A DNA stretch of 64,000 nt from positions 1,860,001 through 1,924,000 of the forward strand of contig NZ_RBAN01000001.1 in NCBI RefSeq assembly GCF_003626655.1. Direction: 5' to 3'. This document shows, piece after piece, positions 7,788-15,024 of this stretch. The notes under the pieces were generated by a model. The model saw only the letters and a program-made list of their open reading frames with translations. It did not search any database and was not told where the DNA came from. Each line of letters opens with the position of its first letter. The first letter of the stretch is position 1. The position numbers were made by a program, and so were the translations under genes. Origin of the DNA: Micromonospora costi. GTDB lineage: Bacteria > Actinomycetota > Actinomycetes > Mycobacteriales > Micromonosporaceae.

Positions 7788-8007
7788 TCAACCGCGGGTG
7801 ACAGCCGCCCGGCCCTTCCGCGAGGCGTCGTCCATGACCTGCTCGATCCCCTTCGGCCGCCCTACCTAGCTGCTTGTCCATCGACCGGTCGGTGCGATCG
7901 AGCCCCTCGGCGTCATGGTGCGGTTGTCTGCGGCGAGTCTCGGAAAACAGACTGTTCCTGGTGATCTCCTCGGCCCGGCTCCTGATCGCGGTTCCGCGCT
8001 GCGTCAT
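7788..8007 (-). pseudogene. Small protein interrupted by a frameshift
   Basis: The ATG at 8007 overlaps the stop of the upstream zinc-finger gene (ATGA) and has GGAG at the right distance. The reading frame encodes MTQRGTAIRSRAEEITRNSL and continues through HHDAEGLDRTDRSMDKQLG near 7865. From there a sensible protein continues only in another frame (RPKGIEQVMDDASRKGRAAV, then TRG and a TGA at 7788-7790). Removing one base around 7860-7870 would give one 72-residue protein. The uncorrected frame instead runs on antisense through the neighbouring gene. Either a real frameshift mutation or a sequencing error; the family is not recognised. Confidence 0.55.
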
Positions 8008-8498
8008 CGTCTCTCCTGGCGCTGGGGCGACTCCCGCCAGAATGGTCGCATCAGCGAGCGCAGCCGGATGGGAATTCGGCCTTTCACGAGGGAACTTCGT
8101 GCCTGTTCCAGATCCTGCCTCAACGCGGCATCCGCCAATGGAACGGGAGGAGGCACCTCCCCCTTCAGCGCCCTTTCGACCAACTCGATCCGTTCGGGGT
8201 GAAATGCCTCACGTAGAGGGTGGCGAGGAATGTTGATACAGCGCTGGCCAGGCAGAGATTCACAGATTGGGCACTGGATGAACAGCCCACCCGACGGCAC
8301 CAGTGCGACGCCTTGAGCAAGCGCCGCTCTGCCGATCTTCACAATTGCCCCGTACAAGTCGGAGTCCTGGTATCGAGTAGCAGCAACAGCAACGTCCCGC
8401 ATCCCTTCCCAGAACCGCTCGTCGGCGTCAGGTTCGTCGATCTCGATCCGCACAACCTCGCCATCCCCGCATTCGGGCGAGCCAAACCGGCTCTTCAC
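8004..8498 (-). CDS. Zinc-finger-like small protein of unknown function
   Basis: 164 residues from GTG 8498 (internal GTGs are possible starts). Residues about 75-105 read CPICESLPGQRC, then a His/Arg run PRHPLREAFHPERIE: the C-x2-C-x5-C...H arrangement of the short mobile-element zinc finger seen in actinobacterial phage-type DNA-binding proteins. The N-terminal 40 residues are acidic. The gene is translationally coupled (ATGA) to a frameshifted small gene and divergent from an AraC regulator across about 100 bases. Function not known; nucleic acid binding is only suggested by the Cys cluster. Confidence 0.7.
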   Translation of the reverse strand: MKSRFGSPECGDGEVVRIEIDEPDADERFWEGMRDVAVAATRYQDSDLYGAIVKIGRAALAQGVALVPSGGLFIQCPICESLPGQRCINIPRHPLREAFHPERIELVERALKGEVPPPVPLADAALRQDLEQARSSLVKGRIPIRLRSLMRPFWRESPQRQERR

Positions 8499-8598
8499 AA
8501 TGCAAAGTCTCCGGGATCGGCGCCGGCTCGATGCTGGCAGCGGCGCGTCTGGGCCATCCCGGCCCGCGATGCCGGCGGGCGTCGGCGATGCTGTGGGC

Positions 8599-9438
8599 GT
8601 GGAGTACGTGTCCAGAGTGCCGCGACCGCCGCTGGACGGGCTGATCGACGACCTCTACTACCTGGAGGGTGCGCCGCCGTACGCCCGGCTGACGCTGCCG
8701 CCGGCGCCGTCGGCGTTGCTCATCGTCAACCTCGGGGCGCCGTTCCGCATCCGCGCCGGCACCGACATCGAGACGGTTGAGTACGCCGACGGCTGCGTGG
8801 TCACCATGCGCACCCGGGCGTTGGAGTTCGGCTACCCGCTCTGGACCCGGTCCGTCGGCGTGCACGTCAAGCCGTGGGGGCTGGCGCCGTTCCTGCCGAT
8901 GCCTGCGGCCGAGCTGTGCGACCGGCCGGTGACGATAGAGCAGGTTTGGGGCCGGCCCGCCATTGCTGAGCTGCGAGACCGACTGGCCACGGCGGACGGA
9001 CCGCACGAGATGCTGGCGCTGCTCGAGGAGGAGCTGATGCGACGGCTGTGCGAGACCGCCGGCCTGGGGCTGGTCCGCCATACGAGCAGCGTCATCGCGG
9101 CGACCAGCGGGGCGGTGGCGATCGGCGACCTGAGGGTTTCGGCCGGTGTCAGCAGCACTCATCTGGCACAGCGGTTCAAGGAGCTCATCGGCGTCACACC
9201 GAAGCGGCTGGCCCGCACCTACCGCTTCACCGCCACCGTGTTCTCGATCGATCCCGCCGGACCGATCGACTGGGGCGACCTCGCCGGTCGTGCAGGCTAC
9301 TTCGACCAGGCCCACTTCGGTCACGAGTTCCGGGCGTTCACCGGGCTCACGCCGACCCGGTACGTCGAAGTCCGGCAGCGGTTCCTGCGCGAACATCCCG
9401 GCCACGTGCTGGACGGCTGGCCGCTGCCGGCCGATTGA
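8599..9438 (+). CDS. AraC-family transcriptional regulator
   Basis: 279 residues from GTG 8599; an ATG 99 bases upstream (8500) is in frame but would reach into the promoter of the divergent gene. N-terminal ligand-binding half (DLYYLEGAPPYARLTLPPAP, then VHVKPWGLAPFLPMPAAEL) of the type annotated DUF6597 in Streptomyces. C-terminal AraC double helix-turn-helix (VSAGVSSTHLAQRFKELIGV, TPKRLARTYRF, then WGDLAGRAGYFDQAHFGHEF and FTGLTPTRYVEVR). Probably acts on the neighbouring DHFR-like gene, which starts 65 bases downstream, but this is position-based. Confidence 0.9.
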   Translation: MEYVSRVPRPPLDGLIDDLYYLEGAPPYARLTLPPAPSALLIVNLGAPFRIRAGTDIETVEYADGCVVTMRTRALEFGYPLWTRSVGVHVKPWGLAPFLPMPAAELCDRPVTIEQVWGRPAIAELRDRLATADGPHEMLALLEEELMRRLCETAGLGLVRHTSSVIAATSGAVAIGDLRVSAGVSSTHLAQRFKELIGVTPKRLARTYRFTATVFSIDPAGPIDWGDLAGRAGYFDQAHFGHEFRAFTGLTPTRYVEVRQRFLREHPGHVLDGWPLPAD

Positions 9439-9503
9439 TTTCTTACAAGAGCGACAGCTCACGACACGCTAATTTCGTGGCACCCGAAGCAGAGGAGAGC
9501 CCC

Positions 9504-10085
9504 GTGGGCAAGGTGGTCGTGTACAGCTCGGTGTCGGTGGACGGCTTCGTCGCGGACGAGAATGACCAGCCCGGACCGCTGTTCGACTGGTTGTCCAACG
9601 GTGACGTCCCGCTGGACGAGAGCGGCGAGCTGAAGGTGTCGCAGACGTCCTACGACTACACCCGGGCGTACTGGGACCAGATCGGGGCGACAATCGTCGG
9701 CCGCCACGTCTTCGACATGACGGACGGCTGGGACGGGAAGCCTCCGGGCGGGATCGACCACGTGGTCGTCGTGACGCACCGGCCGGCGCCCGAGGGCTGG
9801 GACCCCGAGGCGCCGTTTCACTTCGTCGACGGCGTCGAGGCAGCCGTGGCCAAGGCCCAGGAGCTTGCGGGTGACCGCGTGGTCGAGGTCGCCGCTGGCG
9901 ACGTCGGTGGCCAGGTGCTTGCCGCGGGCCTGGTCGACGAGGTGCGCATGGACGTCGTACCCGTCGTGTTCGGGTCCGGCAAGCGCTACTTCGGGTCGGT
10001 CGACGCGCAGCACCTGTTGGAGGATCCTGACGTGGTGATTCAGGGCAACCGGGTGCTTCACCTGCGCTATCGGGTGCGCCGTTGA
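9504..10085 (+). CDS. Dihydrofolate reductase-family (RibD C-terminal-like) protein
   Basis: 193 residues; GTG with AGAGGAGA upstream. The fold is recognised from KVVVYSSVSVDGFVADENDQ at the N-terminus, ATIVGRHVFDMTDGW, the NADP-loop region VEVAAGDVGGQVLAAGLVDE and the terminal VVPVVFGSGKRYF strand. This family (COG0262) is mostly uncharacterised reductases paired with AraC-like or sigma regulators in actinobacteria; true folate reduction is unlikely. Sits directly behind the AraC gene. Confidence 0.92.
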   Translation: MGKVVVYSSVSVDGFVADENDQPGPLFDWLSNGDVPLDESGELKVSQTSYDYTRAYWDQIGATIVGRHVFDMTDGWDGKPPGGIDHVVVVTHRPAPEGWDPEAPFHFVDGVEAAVAKAQELAGDRVVEVAAGDVGGQVLAAGLVDEVRMDVVPVVFGSGKRYFGSVDAQHLLEDPDVVIQGNRVLHLRYRVRR

Positions 10086-10166
10086 CCGATCTGAGCGGGC
10101 AAGCGAAGAAGTCCACTGCGAACGGTGACACCGATGCCCCAGGCGGCCTCGACCCCGGCCACAGAG

Positions 10167-10616
10167 CTAACGCTGCTTGATCTTCACAACGGTCATGATC
10201 ACCGCGAGCGCCAGGAACAGCACCGCCGACCCAGCTACCAAGGGATTGACGAAACCGGGCACCAGATCGGGGCCGCACGTGGTGTCGTGCAGCGGCCACA
10301 TGCTGTGCGATCCGCCAGCCGGGCCACCATGGCGGTAGTCGTAGCCCTCCGGCCGTCTCAGCGCGCACCGATCGTCAGCGTCGGTGATCAAGCCAAAGGT
10401 CGTCGCCGCCAGCCCATGACCGTAGGCGGCGATACCCGTCAAGGCCGCCGCGACCGTCAGCAACCAGCCCGCCCGCGTCAGTGCCCCTGATCTGTCCCGC
10501 ATGACCTGGTCGCCTCTGAGGGCGAGCGCGGCAAGTACGACGAGCACAGCGGCACCGGCCGCTACCAGCGGCCAGGCCAGCGCCAGCAGCACAAGCGCAA
10601 TGAAGACGAAAGCCAT
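10167..10616 (-). CDS. Small integral membrane protein, unknown
   Basis: 149 residues from ATG 10616. Three to four hydrophobic segments: residues 1-33, 47-70 (GWLLTVAAALTGIAAYGHGL) and about 120-145 (PLVAGSAVLFLALAVIMTVV), with a Cys/His-containing hydrophilic loop (DDRCALRRPEGYDY...MWPLHDTTCGPDLVPG) between the second and third. Two Cys in the loop could form an exterior disulfide. Ends with a Lys/Arg tail. I do not recognise the family. A longer in-frame extension upstream is not credible, since it would read through the tRNA remnant. Confidence 0.75.
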   Translation of the reverse strand: MAFVFIALVLLALAWPLVAAGAAVLVVLAALALRGDQVMRDRSGALTRAGWLLTVAAALTGIAAYGHGLAATTFGLITDADDRCALRRPEGYDYRHGGPAGGSHSMWPLHDTTCGPDLVPGFVNPLVAGSAVLFLALAVIMTVVKIKQR

Positions 10617-10750
10617 CGACTGCAACGTACACTCGGGGCGGTTGTCCCCGGCCTCGTCACCCCGCCTGAGTCCCCGAGACGGTTTCGGTCGAGCCCGCTC
10701 GGCACTGAGGCCGTTCTCCTCGACGGGCGGTCGTAGACCGTGTGATCTGC

Positions 10751-10792
10751 TGCCAACGGCAGGATTCGAACCTGCGACATCGGTTGAGGAAG
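10751..10792 (-). repeat. tRNA-Arg 3' remnant (far attachment site)
   Basis: On the minus strand this reads anticodon loop TTCCTCA, stem ACCG, a T-arm (GCAGG-TTCGAAT-CCTGC) and an acceptor 3' strand CGTTGGC-A. A 23-bp block (10757-10779) is identical to 13189-13211 inside the intact tRNA-Arg(CCT), in the same orientation. No 5' half is present, so this is not a functional tRNA but the duplicated 3' end expected at the outer end of an element integrated in a tRNA gene. Confidence 0.8.
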
Positions 10793-11140
10793 TGTGGACA
10801 CGGGCGGAAGTCGTTCGGCAGGCAGTGACCTGGCTTGACCTGCGCCGCCACGCCGGCTGCCACGTCCAGGCGCTGACCGCCGTTGGCCGCCGTCGCCCGT
10901 ACCGACGCGCACGCAACGGGCACGGCGACCGAGGGATTATGAGATCAAACTGCCCGCCCCGCCGACCTAGGCACATGGCGTTCTAGCAGCGGAGACACCT
11001 CTCGACATCTCACACCGCTCCCCCGCCGTCCGTCGACCTCTTGCGGACTGGATGCGGACCGCTCACCTCGGGCTCGTGGCGCGCGTGGCGGGGGGCGGGT
11101 CGCGGTGTCCGATATTCAGTCCCGGGATCGCTCCGGGGAC

Positions 11141-11296
11141 CTACCAGTGCCCGCCCCCCGTAGCCGCGCTGTCCCACATGGGGTTGCTCTGACCGGCCAA
11201 CTGCGGCGCACCGTAGTAGGCGGGTACGAGGTCGCGCCCCGGTCCCTCATCGCCGTCGACATGGTCACGGTGATCGGGTGATCCGAGGCCAAGCTG
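11141..11296 (-). other. Open frame resembling the 3' end of a lost gene
   Basis: The minus frame from a TGA (11297-11299) to a TAG (11141-11143) has no start codon but reads like protein: DHVDGDEGPGRDLVPAYYGA, then PQLAGQSNPMWDSAATGGGH and W. Such composition is typical of a Gly-rich C-terminus. Probably a gene remnant inside the element; not recognised. The TGA itself lies in a small perfect palindrome (CCAAGCTG-T-CAGCTTGG). Confidence 0.3.
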
Positions 11297-11527
11297 TCAG
11301 CTTGGGAATCTCACAAGAACGCCTCGGAGGGACCCGTCACGACTGTTCGCCGCGCGATCAGTTGGCCTGGTTTGGCCTCTGGTGACACCATCTTGCGGCC
11401 CGTGGAGGCCCGGCCGGTCCTCTGATCCGGGGCCTCGTCGGCGCTGTCCAGCTCCGTGCGGCACGGCGTCGGCGACGCCTGATCGTAGCGCCTCAAGGTG
11501 TCAGTGCCTCGTGTCAGACTCTCGGCC

Positions 11528-12019
11528 ATGAGTGATCTTCGGTTGACACGCCATAGCGATGAATCCAGCGACCGTGCCGGGGCAACCGCGGACCATCAGC
11601 GCGAGGGTGTCCCTGAGCGGGCGCCCGACGTAGCAGGTGCGCAGATCAACCTGTTCTGCGAAGACGTCGAGCGCTGTGCGAGCTTCTTCGAGGAGCTCGG
11701 GATGCCGCGGGTGTTCGTATCGCCCGACCCCGCCGCTCCAGAGAAGATCGAGGTCGATGCCGCTGGCGTCCGGATCGGATTCGACTCGGTCCAGGCGGCG
11801 AACCGCATCGCGGGTCTCGGGGTCGCCGCTGGCGGTGCGCGTTCCGCCGAGGTGGCGCTGTGGGTACGCGACGTCGATGCCCTCTACGAGCGTGCGCTTC
11901 GTGCCGGCGGTAGCTCGGTTCGTGCGCCTATGGATGCTCCGGACGGTCGGTTGCGGTATGCCTGGGTTCTCGACCCAGAGGGGCACCAGATCAGGCTCCT
12001 GCAGAAGCGCCACGGCTGA
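11528..12019 (+). CDS. VOC (glyoxalase/bleomycin-resistance) superfamily protein
   Basis: 163 residues; ATG 7 bases after a CAGACT -10-like box. Residues about 40-160 form one VOC domain in two beta-alpha-beta-beta-beta modules: INLFCEDVERCASFFEELGM...PRVFVSPD and ALWVRDVDALYERALRAGGS...RYAWVLDPEGHQIRLLQK. The DPEGHQIRL ending carries the usual metal-site Glu/His neighbourhood. Members are metal-dependent lyases/dioxygenases or antibiotic-binding proteins; the substrate is unknown. The first 37 residues are a poorly conserved extension. The only apparently intact gene inside the decayed integrative element, so possibly cargo. Confidence 0.85.
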   Translation: MSDLRLTRHSDESSDRAGATADHQREGVPERAPDVAGAQINLFCEDVERCASFFEELGMPRVFVSPDPAAPEKIEVDAAGVRIGFDSVQAANRIAGLGVAAGGARSAEVALWVRDVDALYERALRAGGSSVRAPMDAPDGRLRYAWVLDPEGHQIRLLQKRHG

Positions 12020-12255
12020 CGTTTGACGAACGCCGAAGCGGAGACGTCCTGACGTCCTGAAACCCGCCCTGACCTTGGCGCGAAACTCACCACGAGCGTC
12101 CCCGCTCCTGCGGCCACACGGCGGGCCTCAGAGCCATCTCCGCTGCTGCCGTTCAGCGGCTTGGCCGGCCGGCCCGGCCGATGCCGGCGCCTGCGTCGCC
12201 AGCAGGCCGGGGCCGGGCCGGCGCGGCCCGCTAGCGGGCCGCCTTGATCACTCTG

Positions 12256-13158
12256 CGCCTCGTACGTTCGCCGCTCGTCGGGAGGCGGATCAGTTCCTCG
12301 CGATGGTGGAGGCCGACATTGCTCGTGATCGGTGGGTGTTGCCGGATGCCCGGCGGATGACGGTCGGTGAGTGGACGGAGCAGTGGTTCGGTTCGGCAAA
12401 CCGGTCGTGGAAGCCGAAGACCCGGCACACTTACCGTTCCGTCCTTGACCGGATCGTCCTGCCGGGCCTTCGGTGCCATGGCGCTGACCTCGTTGCGTCC
12501 GATCATGGTGGCTCGGTGAGCCGGTGACTTGTCCGACCGGCTCAGTGCCTTCCAGGTGCGGCAGGCTTATCGACTGTTGGCGCAGATCATGCGGGCGGCC
12601 GTCGACAACGAGATCATCGGGTCGAGCCCGTGCCGTTCGGTGCGGCTTCCTCGGGTGCCGGAGTCGGATCCGGCCATTCTGACCGTCGCCCAGGTCGACA
12701 AGCTCGCCGCCGTGTGCGACGTGCCGGATCGGGTGCTGGTGCTGCTGCTCGCCTACAGCGGGTTGCGGATCGGTGAAGCGCTCGCGCTGCGCCGCCGTCA
12801 CATCGACATCCGCTCGGGTCGGGTGGCCGTCGCCCAAGCGGTGGCGTAGGTGCCCGGCGGCCCGGTCATCGACACCCCGAAGAACCACCAGCGGCGGGAG
12901 CTGGCCGTACCGGCGTTCGTCGTGCAACTGCTCGTCCACAAGCTCGGCACGGTGGCGCCGAGCTGGGTCGCGGACTCACATGGCGTCCTGGTGGCGGCTC
13001 GGCCACGCCAACGCCAGCGTGACGATCCGCCACTAGCCCGCGCCGTGGATGGCCGGGACGCTGAGGTCGCTCAGCACCTGGATGCGAGCAGGGCCAAGGA
13101 AGCGAGGCGATCGGGCGGCACGCAGCGGGCACGGAAGCCCCGGAAGGCGGAAAAGTGA
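12256..13158 (+). pseudogene. Tyrosine-recombinase integrase, multiply disrupted
   Basis: Pieces of one phage-type integrase are readable in different frames. Arm/core-binding domain: FAARREADQFLAMVEADIAR, MTVGEWTEQWFGSANRSWKP and KTRHTYRSVLDRIVLP (to about 12465), then a frameshift to GAMALTSLRPIMVAR, a stop, and DLSDRLSAFQVRQAYRLLAQ. Catalytic start: VLLLAYSGLRIGEALALRRR carries the first catalytic Arg. An in-frame TAG at 12847 follows. The HxxR box is deleted, and the terminal LGHANASVTIRH runs into a frameshift/stop where the nucleophilic Tyr should be. At least four lesions; not functional. Confidence 0.85.
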
Positions 13159-13182
13159 TCGTTGATCAAGGGTGTGACCTGG

Positions 13183-13255
13183 TGCCCCCGGCAGGATTCG
13201 AACCTGCGACACACGGTTTAGGAAACCGATGCTCTATCCCCTGAGCTACGAGGGC
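13183..13255 (-). tRNA. tRNA-Arg (anticodon CCT)
   Basis: 73-nt cloverleaf on the minus strand: acceptor GCCCTCG/CGGGGGC with discriminator A, D-arm GCTC...GAGC, anticodon stem with loop TTCCTAA (anticodon CCT, 13220-13222), variable region GTGTC, T-arm GCAGG-TTCGAAT-CCTGC. CCA is not encoded. It serves as the attachment site of the adjoining decayed element. Confidence 0.95.
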
Positions 13256-13353
13256 GCGAGGGCCTAGTCTAGCGACCTGGGGGTTCACCTGAGGTGGCAG
13301 GGAGTGGCCCACGTTCACCCACGTTCCCCGCATCGCCGTCCTCCCAGCACAGG

Positions 13354-13722
13354 AGCACCTACCTGCGCCTCGGCAACAACCCGATCCGCCTCCCACCACC
13401 GCTGGACCGTCTCATCGACGGCTTCGTCCACCACCGGGTCGGACACACCGCCGTGGCCTGCACCCAGGCAGCCCATGGCTGTTCCCCGGCGGGGCACCCG
13501 GCCGTCCGCTCAGCGGGCCACAACTCGCCGCACGACTACGGCGCCTCGGCATCCCAGCCCGGCTGGCCGCAACAGCGCCCTCATCGACCTCGCCGCCCAG
13601 CTACCCGCCGCCGTCCTCAGCCAACTCCTGGCCTGCACCTGCAAACCGCAACAGCGTGGACCGTCGAAGCCGGCAACGCCCGGCTTCGATACACCGCCGC
13701 ACTCGCCGCCCAACGCCGCAGC
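13354..13722 (+). pseudogene. C-terminal part of a transposon-type recombinase, frameshifted
   Basis: One protein segment can be followed through three frames: STYLRLGNNPIRLPPPLDRL (frame 1), LFPGGAPGRPLSGPQLAARL and RRLGIPAR (frame 3, about 13480-13564), PAGRNSALIDLAAQLPAAVL (frame 2), LHLQTATAWTVEAGNARLRY (frame 1 again). The order matches the C-terminal region of the large transposon-associated site-specific recombinases of actinomycetes. Three frameshifts and no N-terminal catalytic part: a remnant. The function in the family is inferred from memory of similar sequences. Confidence 0.6.
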
Positions 13723-13725
13723 AGC

Positions 13726-13767
13726 GGCAGCGGCAGCGGCAGCGGCAGCGGCAGCGGCAGCGGCAGC
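13726..13767. repeat. GGCAGC hexanucleotide microsatellite
   Basis: Seven perfect tandem GGCAGC units (preceded by a partial unit). It lies in noncoding remnant DNA between the recombinase pseudogene and the SDR gene. Copy number is likely to vary between strains. Confidence 0.9.
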
Positions 13768-13819
13768 ATGGCGTTGGTCACGGTGATCACCCCGAACGAC
13801 CCGAGTTGGACCAATCCGG

Positions 13820-14566
13820 TCAGATGGCCAACCCGGCACCCCCGGACACGACGATCTCCTGCCCGGTGATGTAAACGGCATCGTCCGAAGCCAGAAAAGC
13901 GACCGTCCCCGCGATGTCTTCTGGCGTCGCGAGGCGGCCGAACGGATTGTGCTCGGCCATCGCCGTCATCGTCCCCGCGACGTCATCGGTTGCCGTCCGG
14001 ATCGAGGCTCTCGTCATCGGAGTGTCGGTCATTCCGGGGCTGACCGCGTTGATACGAATCCGGCGCGGTGCGAGCTCGAGCGCAAGTGTCGGGATCATGG
14101 CCAGCATCGCGCCGTGTGACCCGGCCGCGACGCTGCTGCCGGTGAGGCTGCGCGTTGCTCCGATACCGACGGTCACGATGACCGAAGCGCCGTCGGACAG
14201 CAGCGGCAAGGCCTTGACCAGGGTGAAGAACACCCCCTTCGTGTTGACGGCGAACACTTCGTCGTAGCCCGATTCGTCCCAATCCTCCAGCGTCATCGGA
14301 CGGTTGACGCCGGCGTTCAGGAACAGCGTGGTCAGACTTCCGAACTGTCCTCCGACTTCGGACATGACGTTGTCGATGTCCGACAGCGACCGCGCGTCGG
14401 ATTGCAAAACCAGGACATCGCTGGGCAATTCTTGCCGTGCGCGAGCCACACTCTCCTCGCGTTGTCCGGTGACGGCAACGCGGTAGCCGCGATCGTGCAG
14501 AGTCCGCGCGGTCGCCTTTCCGATTCCGCTGGTGCCGCCCGTAATCAGGGCCGTACGTTCCGACAT
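13820..14566 (-). CDS. SDR-fold protein lacking the catalytic Tyr/Lys
   Basis: 248 residues from ATG 14566 (a GTG nine bases upstream is also in frame). Classical short-chain dehydrogenase fold: cofactor loop TGGTSGIGKA near residue 10, NAG motif (LFLNAGVNRP), and the C-terminal INAVSPGMTDTPM. At the active site the usual S...YxxxK is missing: the segment is GSSVAAGSHGAMLAMIPTLA, giving Ala at the Tyr position and His at the Lys position by alignment on the following LELAPRRIRINAVSPG. So it probably binds NAD(P) but may not catalyse ordinary alcohol/ketone chemistry. Base composition is visibly less GC-rich than the neighbours, consistent with acquisition. Confidence 0.88.
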   Translation of the reverse strand: MSERTALITGGTSGIGKATARTLHDRGYRVAVTGQREESVARARQELPSDVLVLQSDARSLSDIDNVMSEVGGQFGSLTTLFLNAGVNRPMTLEDWDESGYDEVFAVNTKGVFFTLVKALPLLSDGASVIVTVGIGATRSLTGSSVAAGSHGAMLAMIPTLALELAPRRIRINAVSPGMTDTPMTRASIRTATDDVAGTMTAMAEHNPFGRLATPEDIAGTVAFLASDDAVYITGQEIVVSGGAGLAI

Positions 14567-14668
14567 CGCACTCACTTCATCGTCGTTATTGTCTGGACTG
14601 GGCGGACCAATTGCAACTTCGCCGCCAGCATGGTGTGCTGGCTGATCTCTCCAGGGTTGAGACTCCTA

Positions 14669-14686
14669 CTGGACTATACCGTCCAG
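14669..14686. promoter_or_regulatory. Palindrome upstream of the SDR gene
   Basis: CTGGAC-TATACC-GTCCAG: perfect 6-bp arms around a TATACC centre, about 100 bases before the SDR start. Looks like a TetR/MarR-type operator overlapping a -10 region; no regulator gene is adjacent. Confidence 0.45.
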
Positions 14687-14696
14687 GTTTGGCCAA

Positions 14697-14879
14697 CTCC
14701 GCGGCGCCGACCTGCACCTCGACGCGCCCTCGCGCACCGGCACCGAGAACCTCATCATCGCCGCCGCGCTGACTCCCGGCCGCACTGTCATCGAGAACGC
14801 CGCCCTCGAACCCGAAGCCCTCGACGTGGTCACCATGCTCCCCGTCACGGGAGCGAAGATCCACGGCGCCGGAAGCTGG
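14697..14879 (+). pseudogene. murA fragment
   Basis: A 61-codon open segment without start or stop reads LRGADLHLDAPSRTGTENLI, IAAALTPGRTVIENAALEPE, ALDVVTMLPVTGAKIHGAGS, W. This corresponds to the GTENxxxAAxLAxGxTxIENAAxEPE block of UDP-N-acetylglucosamine 1-carboxyvinyltransferase. Nothing else of MurA is present on either side, so it is a gene scrap left by recombination. Confidence 0.8.
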
Positions 14880-15012
14880 ACGCCGCGGAGGTGGCCTTCG
14901 TCCTGCTGACCAGCGACCCCTTCCCGTCGCTGACAGCGGCGACTGCTTCCGTCACATCGACATGTGTGTCGATCGGCCCCGCCAGCTCTCCCGCCTCGAC
15001 GGGGAGGCGGGT

Positions 15013-15018
15013 TACGGT
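15013..15018 (+). promoter_or_regulatory. -10 box of a leaderless promoter
   Basis: TACGGT, then six bases, then the GTG at 15025. Confidence 0.5.
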
Positions 15019-15024
15019 CAGCGC

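Larger units (their letters stand above)
10751..13255. mobile_element. Decayed integrative element at tRNA-Arg(CCT)
   Basis: About 2.5 kb bounded by the intact tRNA-Arg (13183-13255) and a same-orientation 3' tRNA copy at 10751-10792. It contains a tyrosine-recombinase pseudogene placed right next to the tRNA (12256-13158), the usual position of the integrase in actinomycete integrative elements, plus a VOC protein and noncoding remnants. No replication or transfer genes survive. From 10793 to 11140 and 11300 to 11527 I see no gene. Confidence 0.7.

Noticed and set aside
10167..10976. Long version of the small membrane protein (269 residues)
   Set aside because: The first 120 residues read through the tRNA remnant in a frame with no protein character; the ATG at 10616 begins the hydrophobic protein.
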